Positions 43,975 to 53,120 of a stretch of DNA of 64,000 nt are shown here, one piece after another (within the stretch, counting starts at the first letter, position 1; every line of letters starts with the position of its first letter). Where the stretch lies: NCBI RefSeq assembly GCF_013466605.1, contig NZ_CP059162.1, forward strand, positions 6,324,001 to 6,388,000. The letters are read 5' to 3'. Under the pieces are notes generated by a model. The model saw only the letters and a program-made list of their open reading frames with translations. It did no database searches and was not told the origin of the DNA. A program made the position numbers and the translations under genes. This DNA is from Pseudomonas chlororaphis subsp. aurantiaca. GTDB lineage: Bacteria > Pseudomonadota > Gammaproteobacteria > Pseudomonadales > Pseudomonadaceae.

Positions 43975-44391
43975 ATGAGCATCTGCGGCATCGAAATCAA
44001 AGGCAGCGAAGCCATCTTCGCCATGGCCACCCTGCAAGACGGCACAGCGCAACACCTGGCCAACGCCTGCAAGAAAATCACCCTGGACGACGATGACGAA
44101 GCCGCCAACGTCAAAGCCTTCGCCACCCAGGTCGCAGCCTTCGTCCGCGACAACGGCATCAGCCGCATCGCCATCAAGAAACGCAGCAAAAAAGGCGAAT
44201 TCGCCGGCGGCCCGACCACCTTCAAGATCGAAGGCGTGTTCCAGTTGCTGGACAACTGCGAGGTGACCCTGCTGTCGCCGCAGACCATCAACGCGCAGAA
44301 CAAAAAGCACAACTTCGACCTGCCGGCGACGCTGAACAAGTATCAGCATGAGGCGTACAAGACCGCCTGTGCGGCGTTGCTGAAGAAATAA
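43975..44391 (+). CDS. DUF3010 protein
   Basis: A 138-residue small cytosolic protein of the DUF3010 family (MSICGIEIKGSEAIFAMATL at the start; IKKRSKKGEFAGGPTTFKIEG in the middle). The fold resembles RNase-H-like or ruvC-like beta sheets with an initial acidic residue after GIEIKG, but catalytic activity has not been shown for the family. AAGG precedes the ATG. It follows the antitoxin by 33 bases and might be cotranscribed. Function unknown. Confidence 0.8.
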   Translation: MSICGIEIKGSEAIFAMATLQDGTAQHLANACKKITLDDDDEAANVKAFATQVAAFVRDNGISRIAIKKRSKKGEFAGGPTTFKIEGVFQLLDNCEVTLLSPQTINAQNKKHNFDLPATLNKYQHEAYKTACAALLKK

Positions 44392-44406
44392 GCGCCCTCT
44401 GCTTCT

Positions 44407-44499
44407 TGTAGGAGCAGGGGCGAGTCCAGTCCTTGCTCGCGATGCAGGCAACGCGCTGTGTCAGACAGGCCGCCATCGCGGGCAAGCCTCGCTCCTACA
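44407..44499. repeat. REPIN-like pair, left arm degenerate
   Basis: The right arm CATCGCGGGCAAGCCTCGCT through CCTACA (to 44499) is intact. The left arm TGTAGGAGCAGGGGCGAGTC with CCTTGCTCGCGATG is decayed. It lies between the convergent DUF3010 and cdhR genes. Confidence 0.75.
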
Positions 44500-44510
44500 G
44501 AATCAGCAGC

Positions 44511-45458
44511 TCAGGCCTTCAGGCTATGGCGCCGGTCTTCCCGCGGGCACTGGGCAAAACGCGCGCGATAGCTGCGAGTGAAATACGAGGGTGATTCGAA
44601 GCCACAGGCGATGCTGACTTCCAGCACGCTCATGTCGGTCTGGCGCAGCAGTTGCCGGGCCTTTTCCAGGCGCAGCCCCAGGTAGAAGTTGCTCGGGGTG
44701 TCGTTCAGGTGCAGGCGGAACAGGCGTTCGAGCTGACGCCGGGTGACCTTGATCGACTCCGCCAGTTGCAGGGTGCTCAGGGGCGGCTCGCTGTGCTGCT
44801 CCATCTCGCCGATCACCTGCACCAGCTTCTTGTTGCGGATGCCGTAGCGGGTGGCGACTTCCATGCGCTGGTGGTCCTTGCGCGGGCGGATGCGCCCGAG
44901 CACGAACTGCTCGCTGACCTGGATCGCCAGCTCCGGGCCGTGGGCCTGGCCGATCAGGTCGAGCATCATGTCGATGGACGCGGTGCCGCCGGCCGAGGTG
45001 ATGCGCCGCCGGTCGATCTCGAACAGCTCCTGGGTCACGCTGAGTTGGGGATAGGACTCCTTGAATGCCTCGATCGCTTCCCAGTGCAGGGTCACGCGGT
45101 GGCCTTCGAGCAGCCCGGCTTCGGCCAGGACCACGCTGCCGGTGTCGATGCCGCCCAGGGGCACGCCCTCCACATCCAGGCGGCGTAACCAGTGCACCAG
45201 CGCCGGGGTGACGAACTTCAGCGGCTCGAAGCCGGCCACCACCAGCAGGGTCGCGCCCCTCTTCAACGGCTCCAGCGCCGCATCGGCGTTGACCGACATG
45301 CCGTTGCTCGCCAATACCGCGCCGCCATCGGCGCTCAGCACATGCCAGCGATACAGCTCGCCGCGAAAGCGGTTGGCCACGCGCAGCGGCTCGATGGCCG
45401 AGATGAACCCGATGGCCGAGAAGCCCGGCATCAGCAAGAAATAGAAATCCTGGGACAT
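44511..45458 (-). CDS. cdhR: carnitine-responsive GATase1-AraC activator CdhR
   Basis: A 315-residue regulator. The N-terminal DJ-1/PfpI-like domain (FYFLLMPGFSAIGFISAIEPL, GGIDTGSVVLAEAGLLEGHR) senses the ligand, and the C-terminal AraC domain has two HTH motifs (TLQLAESIKVTRRQLERLF and DMSVLEVSIACGFESPSYFTRSY). It lies divergently next to caiX and the carnitine genes, matching CdhR of P. aeruginosa, which activates them with carnitine. The ATG 45458 is chosen over an upstream TTG. It is one of two related regulators in the window; GbdR is the other. Confidence 0.92.
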   Translation of the reverse strand: MSQDFYFLLMPGFSAIGFISAIEPLRVANRFRGELYRWHVLSADGGAVLASNGMSVNADAALEPLKRGATLLVVAGFEPLKFVTPALVHWLRRLDVEGVPLGGIDTGSVVLAEAGLLEGHRVTLHWEAIEAFKESYPQLSVTQELFEIDRRRITSAGGTASIDMMLDLIGQAHGPELAIQVSEQFVLGRIRPRKDHQRMEVATRYGIRNKKLVQVIGEMEQHSEPPLSTLQLAESIKVTRRQLERLFRLHLNDTPSNFYLGLRLEKARQLLRQTDMSVLEVSIACGFESPSYFTRSYRARFAQCPREDRRHSLKA

Positions 45459-45651
45459 GGAACGCACTCGGATGACGGGCAGCGTGGCCACTGTGATACG
45501 CCGTTTCCACGCCGGGTTCAAGACGAAGGTCGCTGCAGTGCAAGAGCCGGTCGCCGCTGTGCGTTTTCAGCGCTCGCCGGCTGCGTAACGTGGCATCACC
45601 GGCGCACATAGACGTCGGGCCCCACAATAACGACCTGCCGAGGAAACCTTC

Positions 45652-46596
45652 ATGAAACGACTGATCAGCAGTTGCGTCCTTGCACTCAGCGGTACCGTCT
45701 TTCTCAGCTCCGGCGCCATGGCCGCCGACGCCGCCAGTTGCCAGAACGTGCGCCTCGGCGTGGTCAACTGGACCGACGTGATCGCCACCAGCGCCATGGC
45801 CCAGGTGCTGCTCGACGGCCTCGGCTACAAGACCAAGCAGACCAGCGCCTCGCAGCAGATCATTTTCGCCGGCATCCGCGACCAGCGCCTGGACCTGTTC
45901 CTCGGCTACTGGAATCCGCTGATGACTCAGACCATCACCCCGTTCGTCGACGCCAAGCAGGTCAAGGTGCTGGCCGAGCCCAGCCTCAAGGACGCTCGCG
46001 CCACCCTCGCGGTGCCCACCTACCTGGCGGACAAGGGCCTGAAGACCTTCGCCGACATCGCCAAATTCGAGAAGGAACTGGGCGGCAAGATCTACGGTAT
46101 CGAGCCTGGTTCGGGCGCCAATACCCAGATCAAGGCGATGATCGCCAAGAACCAGTTCGGCCTGGGCAAATTCCAGCTGGTCGAATCCAGCGAGGCTGGC
46201 ATGCTGGCGGCGGTGGATCGCGCGGTGCGGCGCAAGGAAGCCGTGGTGTTCTTCGGCTGGGCGCCGCACCCGATGAACGTTAACGTGCAGATGACCTACC
46301 TCACCGGCAGCGACGACGCCCTGGGCCCGAACGAAGGCATGGCCACGGTGTGGACCGTCACCGCGCCGACCTACGCCGAACAGTGCCCGAACGTCAGCCG
46401 GCTGCTGAGCAACCTGACCTTCAGCGCCGAGGACGAGAGCCGCATGATGCAGCCGCTGCTCGACCACAAGGACGCCCTGGAGTCGGCCAAGCAATGGCTG
46501 GCCGACCACCCGCAGGACAAGGCGCGCTGGCTCGAAGGGGTCACTACCTTCGATGGCAAGCCGGCCGCCGACAACCTGAAACTGACCAGCCAATAA
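45652..46596 (+). CDS. caiX: carnitine-binding periplasmic protein
   Basis: A 314-residue substrate-binding protein of the OpuAC/ChoX type. It has a signal peptide (MKRLISSCVLALSGTVFL to SGAMAADA) and the aromatic ligand-box region DLFLGYWNPLMTQTI, with GIEPGSGANTQIKAM in the hinge. In P. aeruginosa CaiX supplies carnitine to the shared CbcWV transporter, whose genes lie at 55939-57959 here; no permease is encoded next to it. GAGGAAACC precedes the ATG. It is the first gene of the cdh operon and is divergent from cdhR. Confidence 0.93.
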   Translation: MKRLISSCVLALSGTVFLSSGAMAADAASCQNVRLGVVNWTDVIATSAMAQVLLDGLGYKTKQTSASQQIIFAGIRDQRLDLFLGYWNPLMTQTITPFVDAKQVKVLAEPSLKDARATLAVPTYLADKGLKTFADIAKFEKELGGKIYGIEPGSGANTQIKAMIAKNQFGLGKFQLVESSEAGMLAAVDRAVRRKEAVVFFGWAPHPMNVNVQMTYLTGSDDALGPNEGMATVWTVTAPTYAEQCPNVSRLLSNLTFSAEDESRMMQPLLDHKDALESAKQWLADHPQDKARWLEGVTTFDGKPAADNLKLTSQ

Positions 46597-46668
46597 CCCC
46601 CCCTGACTCCCTCTGCGCAGCGCCAAACGGCTGCGCAGCGACTCACCACGCCTGTAAGGAACCGCACC

Positions 46669-47556
46669 ATGAACCACGACGTCATCATCACCTGCGCACT
46701 CACCGGTGCTGGCGACACGACCGCCAAGAGCCCCCACGTGCCGGTCACCCCGAAACAGATTGCCGCCGCCGCGGTGGAAGCGGCCAAGGCCGGCGCCACC
46801 GTGGTCCACTGCCACGTGCGCAACCCGCAAACCGGCAAGTTCAGCCGCGACGTCGCGCTGTACCGGGAAGTGATGGAGCGCATCCGTGAAGCGGACGTCG
46901 ACATCATCGTCAACCTCACCGCCGGTATGGGCGGCGACCTGGAGATCGGCGCCGGCGAAAACCCAATGGAATTCGGCCCCAATACCGACCTGGTCGGCCC
47001 GCTGACCCGCCTGGCCCACGTCGAGGAACTGCTGCCGGAAATCTGCACCCTGGACTGCGGCACCCTGAACTTCGGCGACGGCGACACCATTTACGTGTCC
47101 ACCCCGGCGCAATTGCGCGCCGGCGCCAAGCGCATCCAGGAACTGGGGGTGAAGGCCGAGCTGGAAATCTTCGACACCGGCCACCTGTGGTTCGCCAAGC
47201 AGATGATCAAGGAAGGCCTGCTGGACGACCCGCTGTTCCAGCTGTGCCTGGGCATTCCCTGGGGCGCGCCGGCCGACACCACCACCATGAAGGCCATGGT
47301 CGACAACCTGCCGGCGGGCGCGGTCTGGGCCGGTTTCGGTATCGGCCGCATGCAGATGCCGATGGCCGCGCAGGCGGTGCTGCTGGGCGGCAACGTGCGG
47401 GTCGGCCTGGAGGACAACCTGTGGCTGGACAAGGGCGTGCTGGCGACCAACGGCCAGCTGGTGGAACGCGCCAGCGAGATCCTCAGCCGCCTCGGCGCCC
47501 GCGTCCTGACCCCGGCCGAGGGCCGGGCCAAGATGGGCCTGAGCAAGCGCGGCTGA
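46669..47556 (+). CDS. cdhC: 3-dehydrocarnitine cleavage enzyme CdhC (BKACE family)
   Basis: A 295-residue zinc TIM-barrel enzyme of the beta-keto-acid cleavage family. It should react 3-dehydrocarnitine with acetyl-CoA to give betainyl-CoA and acetoacetate. Visible signatures are the zinc ligands His47 and His49 in [24 protein letters not shown], and the C-terminal [14 protein letters not shown] with the third ligand Glu. It lies between caiX and cdhA with short gaps. Substrate is inferred from this conserved neighbourhood. Confidence 0.94.
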   Translation: MNHDVIITCALTGAGDTTAKSPHVPVTPKQIAAAAVEAAKAGATVVHCHVRNPQTGKFSRDVALYREVMERIREADVDIIVNLTAGMGGDLEIGAGENPMEFGPNTDLVGPLTRLAHVEELLPEICTLDCGTLNFGDGDTIYVSTPAQLRAGAKRIQELGVKAELEIFDTGHLWFAKQMIKEGLLDDPLFQLCLGIPWGAPADTTTMKAMVDNLPAGAVWAGFGIGRMQMPMAAQAVLLGGNVRVGLEDNLWLDKGVLATNGQLVERASEILSRLGARVLTPAEGRAKMGLSKRG

Positions 47557-47607
47557 CCCCGAAGGCGGCTACAGATACGTCCACTTTTGACTTTCAGGAA
47601 ACCTGTC

Positions 47608-48573
47608 ATGAGCTTTATCACCGAGATCAAAACCTTCGCCGCCCTGGGCAGCGGTGTCATCGGCAGCGGCTGGGTATCGCGCGCCCTCGCCCACGGCCTG
47701 GACGTGGTGGCCTGGGACCCGGCGCCCGGCGCCGAGGCGGCCCTGCGCAAGCGCGTGGCCAATGCCTGGGGCGCCCTGGAAAAACAGGGCCTGGCACCGG
47801 GCGCCTCCCAGGATCGCCTGCGCTTTGTCGCGACCATCGAAGAGTGTGTGAAAGACGCCGACTTCATCCAGGAAAGCGCCCCGGAACGCCTGGAACTGAA
47901 ACTCGAGCTGCACGCCAAGATCAGCGCCGCGGCCAAGCCCGATGCGCTGATCGGCTCCAGCACCTCCGGCCTGCTGCCGAGTGAGTTCTACGAGAGTTCC
48001 ACCCACCCGCAACGCTGTGTGGTCGGTCACCCGTTCAACCCGGTGTACCTGCTGCCGCTGGTGGAAGTGGTCGGCGGCAAGAACACCGCGCCAGAAGCCG
48101 TGCAGGCCGCGATCAAGGTCTATGAATCCCTCGGCATGCGCCCGCTGCACGTGCGCAAGGAAGTCCCGGGGTTTATCGCCGACCGCCTGCTGGAGGCGCT
48201 GTGGCGCGAGGCCCTGCACCTGGTCAACGATGGTGTCGCCACCACCGGCGAAATCGACGATGCGATCCGCTTCGGCGCCGGCCTGCGCTGGTCGTTCATG
48301 GGCACCTTCCTGACCTACACCCTGGCCGGGGGCGATGCCGGCATGCGGCACTTCATGGCCCAGTTCGGCCCGGCCCTGCAGCTGCCGTGGACCTACCTGC
48401 CGGCCCCGGAACTGACCGACAAGCTGATCGACGACGTGGTCGAAGGCACCGCCGAGCAGCTCGGCACACACAGCATTTCGGCGCTGGAGCGCTATCGTGA
48501 TGACTGCCTGCTCGCCGTGCTCGAAGCGGTGAAAACCACCAAGGCCAAACACGGCATGAGCTTCAGCGAGTAA
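47608..48573 (+). CDS. cdhA: L-carnitine dehydrogenase
   Basis: A 321-residue NAD-dependent enzyme of the 3-hydroxyacyl-CoA dehydrogenase family that oxidises carnitine to 3-dehydrocarnitine. It has the Rossmann motif [20 protein letters not shown] (residues 12-31) and the catalytic His in [26 protein letters not shown] precedes ATG 47608 ([14 protein letters not shown]). It follows cdhC closely. Downstream a 150-bp gap with a palindromic repeat separates it from cdhB. Confidence 0.95.
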   Translation: MSFITEIKTFAALGSGVIGSGWVSRALAHGLDVVAWDPAPGAEAALRKRVANAWGALEKQGLAPGASQDRLRFVATIEECVKDADFIQESAPERLELKLELHAKISAAAKPDALIGSSTSGLLPSEFYESSTHPQRCVVGHPFNPVYLLPLVEVVGGKNTAPEAVQAAIKVYESLGMRPLHVRKEVPGFIADRLLEALWREALHLVNDGVATTGEIDDAIRFGAGLRWSFMGTFLTYTLAGGDAGMRHFMAQFGPALQLPWTYLPAPELTDKLIDDVVEGTAEQLGTHSISALERYRDDCLLAVLEAVKTTKAKHGMSFSE

Positions 48574-48588
48574 CCCTGACGCCCACCC

Positions 48589-48690
48589 TGTAGCCGCTGC
48601 CGCAGGCTGCGATAAGGCTCGAAGAGCCTTTCGAAAGCCGCAAGAGCGCGTCTCCTTCGGAGCCGATCGCAGCCTGCGGCAGCGGCTACA
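48589..48690. repeat. copy H of the tgtagccgctgcc palindrome family
   Basis: Full arms TGTAGCCGCTGCCGCAGGCT and its exact reverse complement ending at 48690, with inner TCTCCTTCGGAG. It occupies the cdhA-cdhB junction. Confidence 0.88.
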
Positions 48691-48722
48691 GGTTCAGCCC
48701 GCCATTTTCGTGAGCCCATGAC

Positions 48723-49199
48723 ATGCCCGCACTCACCACCTACACCACCCGCATCAGCCCCGACTGGGTCGATTACAACGGCCACCTGCGGGACGCCTTC
48801 TACCTGCTGATTTTCAGCTATGCCACCGACGCCCTGATGGACCAGTTGGGCATGGACAGCAACCACCGCGAAGCCAGCGGCAATTCGCTGTTCACCCTGG
48901 AGCTGCACCTCAATTACCTGCATGAAGTGAAGCTCGATACCGAGGTCGAAGTGCGCACCCAAATCATCGGCCACGACCGCAAGCGCCTGCACCTGTATCA
49001 CAGCCTGCACAAGGTTGGTGATGACCTGGAAGTAGCCGGCAACGAGCAGATGCTGCTCCACGTCGATCTCGCCGGCCCGCGTTCGGCGCCGTTCAGCGAG
49101 CCGGTGCTGAACAGGCTGCGAGCCATCGCCGCCGAACAGGCCGACCTGCCCGCCCCCGCCTGGATCGGCCGGGTGATTGCCTTGCCGCCGGAAAAATAA
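48723..49199 (+). CDS. cdhB: betainyl-CoA thioesterase
   Basis: A 158-residue hot-dog-fold thioesterase (4HBT family) that should release glycine betaine from betainyl-CoA. WVDYNGHLRDAFYLLIFSYA is the typical hot-dog active-site region with conserved Asp and Asn-Gly-His. NSLFTLELHLNYLHEV and DTEVEVRTQIIG form the central strands. It completes carnitine breakdown after CdhC. The assignment of substrate rests on the operon. Confidence 0.92.
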   Translation: MPALTTYTTRISPDWVDYNGHLRDAFYLLIFSYATDALMDQLGMDSNHREASGNSLFTLELHLNYLHEVKLDTEVEVRTQIIGHDRKRLHLYHSLHKVGDDLEVAGNEQMLLHVDLAGPRSAPFSEPVLNRLRAIAAEQADLPAPAWIGRVIALPPEK

Positions 49200-49224
49200 T
49201 CACCCCATAAAAAAGGACCGCACC

Positions 49225-50388
49225 GTGAATACCGCCACCACTTTTGCCGACTTTCGCAGTTACCCGTTGATCAGCGCGTTGACCGCCGTACAAGCCCTGG
49301 CGGACCGTGTTCAGGTGCAGTGGGCCGACGGTCGCTCGAGCCCCTTTCATCATCAGTGGCTGCGCGACAACTGCCCCTGCTCGCAATGCGTCTACAGCGT
49401 GACTCGCGAGCAGGTGCTGGAGATAGTCGACGTCGCCGAAGACCTGGCCCCGGTGTCCAGCCGGATCGACGCCCAGGGCTGCCTGAGCATCGACTGGCAG
49501 GACGGCCACCTCAGCCGCTTCGACCCGGGCTGGCTGCGGGCCCACGCCTACGACGATGAAAGCCGCGCCGAGCGCCGCGCCCGTCGGCCGCAAAGCCAGC
49601 TGTGGGACAGCCGGCTGCAACTGCCGGTGTTCGAGTACCAGGCGCTGATGGAGGCCCCGCAGGCGCTGCTGCAATGGCTGCTGGCGGTGCGCGATATCGG
49701 CCTGACGCAGGTCCGCGGCGTGCCCACCGCACCGGGGTCGCTGGCCCAGGTCGCCAAGCGCATTGCCTTTATCCGCGAGAGCAATTTCGGCGTGCTGTTC
49801 AACGTGCAATCCAAGGCCGACGCCGACAGCAACGCCTATACCGCCTTCAACCTGCCGCTGCACACCGACCTGCCGACCCGCGAGCTGCAACCGGGTTTGC
49901 AGTTCCTGCATTGCCTGGTGAACGACGCCGAAGGTGGCGAAAGCATTTTTGTCGACGGTTTTGCCATCGCCGACGCTTTGCGCCGCGAGGACCCCGAGGC
50001 GTTTCGCGCGCTGTGCGAGATCCCCGTGGAGTTTCGCAACAAGGACCGCCACAGCGACTACCGCTGCCTGGCGCCGGTGATCGTCCTGGATGCAGTGGGC
50101 GACGTCGCGGAAATCCGCATGGCCAACTTCCTGCGCGGGCCGTTCGAGGCCTCGGTGGACGACATGCCCCGGCTCTACCGCGCCTATCGACGTTTTATCG
50201 CCATGACCCGCGAGCCGCGCTTTCGCCTGACCCGGCGCCTCAACCCCGGCGAACTGTGGTGTTTCGACAACCGCCGCACCCTGCACGCGCGCAACGCCTT
50301 CGACCCCGCCACCGGCGCGCGGCATTTCCAGGGGTGCTACATCGACCGCGACGAGTTGCTGTCGCGGATTCTGGTGTTGCAGCGCTAG
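49225..50388 (+). CDS. gamma-butyrobetaine dioxygenase
   Basis: A 387-residue Fe(II)/2-oxoglutarate oxygenase that hydroxylates gamma-butyrobetaine to L-carnitine. The N-terminal zinc-binding region is visible (HQWLRDNCPCSQCVYSVTRE), then the catalytic domain with His-x-Asp in PLHTDLPTRE, the distal His in NRRTLHARNAFD and the 2-oxoglutarate Arg following in GARHFQGCYID. The start is GTG 49225 behind AAAAGGA. It extends the carnitine operon so that gamma-butyrobetaine can enter the pathway. The length matches the Pseudomonas sp. AK-1 enzyme (383 residues). Confidence 0.92.
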   Translation: MNTATTFADFRSYPLISALTAVQALADRVQVQWADGRSSPFHHQWLRDNCPCSQCVYSVTREQVLEIVDVAEDLAPVSSRIDAQGCLSIDWQDGHLSRFDPGWLRAHAYDDESRAERRARRPQSQLWDSRLQLPVFEYQALMEAPQALLQWLLAVRDIGLTQVRGVPTAPGSLAQVAKRIAFIRESNFGVLFNVQSKADADSNAYTAFNLPLHTDLPTRELQPGLQFLHCLVNDAEGGESIFVDGFAIADALRREDPEAFRALCEIPVEFRNKDRHSDYRCLAPVIVLDAVGDVAEIRMANFLRGPFEASVDDMPRLYRAYRRFIAMTREPRFRLTRRLNPGELWCFDNRRTLHARNAFDPATGARHFQGCYIDRDELLSRILVLQR

Positions 50389-50436
50389 ACCGCGTCGCCA
50401 GCGAAAAACCCATCTGGCAGCGCATTTTTCCCAGGC

Positions 50437-50577
50437 CAAAAAAGACCCCGATCAAGCCGTGACAGGATCGGGGCAGAGGAGGTTTTCTGAGGAGCCGACA
50501 CGAGGGTGACCAAACCTTCGATGACCGAGCTGGAGTCCAGTGTGCCCAGTCGCCCTCAAGCCAAGTTAGCCGAAAAC
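50437..50577 (-). ncRNA. candidate small RNA ending at a minus-strand terminator
   Basis: On the minus strand a hairpin CCCCGATC...GATCGGGG (50446-50473) is followed by a T run (complement of 50438-50443), although no minus-strand gene ends here. Upstream a promoter-like TTGTCG (complement of 50606-50611), 16-base spacer and TATGAA (complement of 50584-50589) would start an RNA near 50577. The transcript would contain an exposed CCUCCUC that resembles an anti-Shine-Dalgarno sequence. Promoter quality is only moderate. Confidence 0.35.
50446..50473 (-). terminator. minus-strand rho-independent terminator
   Basis: An eight-base-pair stem GATCGGGG/CCCCGATC with a 12-base loop is followed, in minus-strand sense, by TCTTTTTT. 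The plus-strand side lacks a T tract, so it is oriented against the dioxygenase gene. Confidence 0.65.
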
Positions 50578-50685
50578 GACCTGTTCATAGGCATCCCGGC
50601 CATTGCGACAATTCGCCCTTGCCGACTGTCCGGGCGGCTACCAGAATCGACTCACGACCACGCTCCCTGAACAAGGATAAGAGTC

Positions 50686-50946
50686 ATGATGCACGCGGAT
50701 CTGATTGACCAGGACGACCTGCTCGGCCAACTGAGGGCCCTGGGTTTTGAAATGCCGGCCGGCGCCACGGCCGACCAGGCCTGCGAGTGCGCTGTGCGCG
50801 GCTTGAGCGATGCCCGGGCCAAGGCCCTCAAGGGCATGGTCGAGCAGATACTCACCGGTAATGCGACCATCCTGCCGGCCGTGCGCCAGGCCATCGACAA
50901 ACAGCTGTTGCCGGCCCTGGCCCAGTTCCAGAACAGCCGCGCCTGA
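50686..50946 (+). CDS. hypothetical small helical protein
   Basis: An 86-residue acidic protein, predicted mainly helical (DLIDQDDLLGQLRALGFEMP, ALKGMVEQILTGNATILPAV). It has no signal peptide or known motif apart from one Cys pair (CECAV). AAGGATAAG precedes the ATG (MMHADLIDQDD). It stands alone between the carnitine operon and the acetyltransferase gene, with a 62-bp gap to the latter. Function unknown. Confidence 0.65.
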   Translation: MMHADLIDQDDLLGQLRALGFEMPAGATADQACECAVRGLSDARAKALKGMVEQILTGNATILPAVRQAIDKQLLPALAQFQNSRA

Positions 50947-51008
50947 GCCTTCGCCGGGAGCGGATCCCGGCGTAGAGTGCGGTGCTTGCAAGCCAAGGAA
51001 CCGCCCCC

Positions 51009-51455
51009 ATGATTCGAATCGAACCCTGCCAGTCAGCCCGTCAACCGGGCTGGCTGTCATTGCGCCAGGCACTGTGGCCCGACTGCCCGGCCGAGGAACA
51101 TCTGGACGAAATCGCCAGCTTGCTGGACGACCCGCAGCGCTATATCAACCTGCTCGCCTATACCGCCGACGGCCAGCCAGTGGGATTGGCCGAAGCCTCG
51201 TTGCGCCGCGACTACGTGAACGGCACCGAACATTCGCCGGTGGTGTTTCTGGAGGGTTTGTACGTCAGCGCCGAACTGCGGCGCCAGGGCATTGCCGAAC
51301 GACTGATCGACGCCGTCGCCCAATGGGGACGGGATCAGGGCTGCGTGGAAATGGCTTCGGATACCGGCCTGGAAAACCTGTTGAGCCAGACCGTGCACAA
51401 GGCGCTCGGTTTCGAGGAAACCGAGCGCGTCGTGTACTTCAGGAAAAGCCTGTGA
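51009..51455 (+). CDS. GNAT acetyltransferase, AAC(6')-I-like
   Basis: A 148-residue GNAT enzyme. It has the pattern of aminoglycoside 6'-N-acetyltransferases: LRQALWPDCPAEEHLDEI near the start, GLAEASLRRDYVNGTEHSPVVFLEGLYV in the middle, and the acetyl-CoA loop RRQGIAERLIDAV. Chromosomal enzymes of this type give low-level aminoglycoside tolerance in some Pseudomonas, but the natural substrate may differ. AAGGAA lies ten bases before the ATG. It ends at the stop of the convergent gbdR gene. Confidence 0.85.
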   Translation: MIRIEPCQSARQPGWLSLRQALWPDCPAEEHLDEIASLLDDPQRYINLLAYTADGQPVGLAEASLRRDYVNGTEHSPVVFLEGLYVSAELRRQGIAERLIDAVAQWGRDQGCVEMASDTGLENLLSQTVHKALGFEETERVVYFRKSL

Positions 51456-52550
51456 TTACAACCTGACGCTGGCGAAGGTCGATTCGTTGCGCGCCTGGCT
51501 CAGCGAGGACATCGGGCCGGCCAGCACCAGCGCCTGCGGAATCGGCATCATCGCCACCTGCTGGGCGGTGTTGGAGCCCACGCGTTCGTCACGCGGCGGA
51601 ATGCCGAAGTACTCGCGGTAGCACTTGGAGAAGTGCGGCGTGGAGACGAAACCGCAGACCGAGGCCACTTCGATGATCGACATCGGCGTCTGCTTGAGCA
51701 ACTGGCGGGCGCGGATCAGCCGCAGCTTCAGGTAGTAACGCGATGGCGAACAGTGCAGGTATTTCTGGAACAGCCGCTCCAGCTGACGCCGCGATACCGA
51801 GACGTAGACCGCCAGTTCGTCGAGGTCGATCGGCTCCTCCAGGTTGGCTTCCATCAGCGCGACGATTTCCTGCAACTTCGGCTGATTGGTGCCGAGCATG
51901 TGCTTGAGCGGCACACGCTGGTGATCCTGCTCGTTGCGGATACGTTCGTAGACGAACATTTCCGAGATCGCCGCCGACAGCTCGCGGCCGTGATCGCGGC
52001 TGATCAGGTGCAGCATCATGTCCAGCGGCGCGGTGCCGCCGGAGCTGGTGAAGCGGTTGCGGTCGAGGGTGAACAGGCGAGTGCTCATGGCCACCCGTGG
52101 GAAAGCTTCCTGCATCGAGGCCAGGCATTCCCAGTGCACGCTGCAATCGAAGCCGTCGAGCAGGCCGGCGCAGGCCAGGGCCCAGCTGCCGGTGCAGACC
52201 GCGCCGAGACGACGGGACTGGCGCGCCTGGCTTTGCAGCCACGACACATGCTCGCGGGTCACGGTGCGCTGGATGCCGATGCCGCCGCAGACGATCACGG
52301 TGTCCAGGGCGGGGGCTTTGTGCATGGAGGCGTCGGGGGTGATCTGCAGGCCATCACTGGCCCAGACCTGGCCGCCGTCGACGCTGAGGGTGGTCCAGCG
52401 ATACAGCTCGCGACCGGACAACTGGTTGGCCATGCGCAGCGGCTCGACCGCGGAGGCCAGGGAAATCAGCGTGAAATTGTCCAGCAGCAAAAAGCCGATG
52501 GATTGAGGCGCACGGTTCTGGGGTTGAGCCCCGGAGTTGAACGTCGTCAT
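51456..52550 (-). CDS. gbdR: glycine betaine/dimethylglycine-responsive activator GbdR
   Basis: A 364-residue GATase1-AraC regulator. The N-terminal DJ-1/PfpI-like sensing domain (SIGFLLLDNFTLISLASAVEPL, LGAVCTGSWALACAGLLDGF) is followed by an AraC domain with two HTH motifs (DLDELAVYVSVSRRQLERLF and MSIIEVASVCGFVSTPHFSKCY). In P. aeruginosa GbdR activates gbcAB, dgcAB, sox, cbcXWV and sdaB with betaine or dimethylglycine, and the order gbdR-sdaB-cbcXWV is preserved here. The start MTTFNSGAQPQNRAPQ is conserved. A Ser/Met-rich tail of about 45 residues extends beyond the HTH. Confidence 0.96.
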   Translation of the reverse strand: MTTFNSGAQPQNRAPQSIGFLLLDNFTLISLASAVEPLRMANQLSGRELYRWTTLSVDGGQVWASDGLQITPDASMHKAPALDTVIVCGGIGIQRTVTREHVSWLQSQARQSRRLGAVCTGSWALACAGLLDGFDCSVHWECLASMQEAFPRVAMSTRLFTLDRNRFTSSGGTAPLDMMLHLISRDHGRELSAAISEMFVYERIRNEQDHQRVPLKHMLGTNQPKLQEIVALMEANLEEPIDLDELAVYVSVSRRQLERLFQKYLHCSPSRYYLKLRLIRARQLLKQTPMSIIEVASVCGFVSTPHFSKCYREYFGIPPRDERVGSNTAQQVAMMPIPQALVLAGPMSSLSQARNESTFASVRL

Positions 52551-53120
52551 CGCGGTATCTCCTCACACAAAGCAGGTGATGGCCTCAGGCGGAGGCTCTT
52601 GTTATTGCCATCATTCTCACGCGGGAGACGGGCTTTGTGATGACAGAGCAATTGCCATGCCTAAAATTGAATGGCCATTCAATAACTCCTGAAAACGACG
52701 TCGCGATGCGTCTATATAAGCCGCGCGCAATGTGCGGGTTATCAGTGCCGAATCGGCCGTGGAGGGCCCTGGGCCGGTGGCTGTGAGCAAATCGGTAGCA
52801 CTTGTGGGAACGGCGATAAACGTCCCGGGAAAAGAGTGTCACCGCAAGCACAGGTGGGCGCTCAGCCGAGGTCAGTGAAAAACCTGACCGATGAGCCCTT
52901 GGACTTACCTGTTTGCGACGCTCCAAAAGGTGGCGAGGGCGTCGCTGGGTGTTCAATTTATGAGCAGGACGCTGCTGCGGCTTGCCTTGAAAAGAGTGGT
53001 GAGTCTCCTGGCGCTATCGCGGGCAAGCCTCGCTCCTACACTCCTACAGATGCACGCGTTCTTCTGTAGGGGCGAGGCTTGCCCGCGATGGACTGCGCAG
53101 CAGTCCCGCTGTTTAAGCCC
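52551..53120. other. 570-bp gap upstream of gbdR with a REPIN
   Basis: This region should hold the gbdR promoter next to 52551, with an AT-rich tract around 52660-52720. It contains a REPIN-like repeat at 53015-53089 near the end of sdaB. Short ORFs here lack ribosome sites and overlap the repeat, so none is annotated. Confidence 0.5.
53015..53089. repeat. REPIN-like inverted REP pair
   Basis: TATCGCGGGCAAGCCTCGCT through CCTACA faces TGTAGGGGCGAGGCTTGCCC through GCGATG, with a loop containing a partial duplication CTCCTACACTCCTACA. It is located between gbdR and sdaB. Confidence 0.85.
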
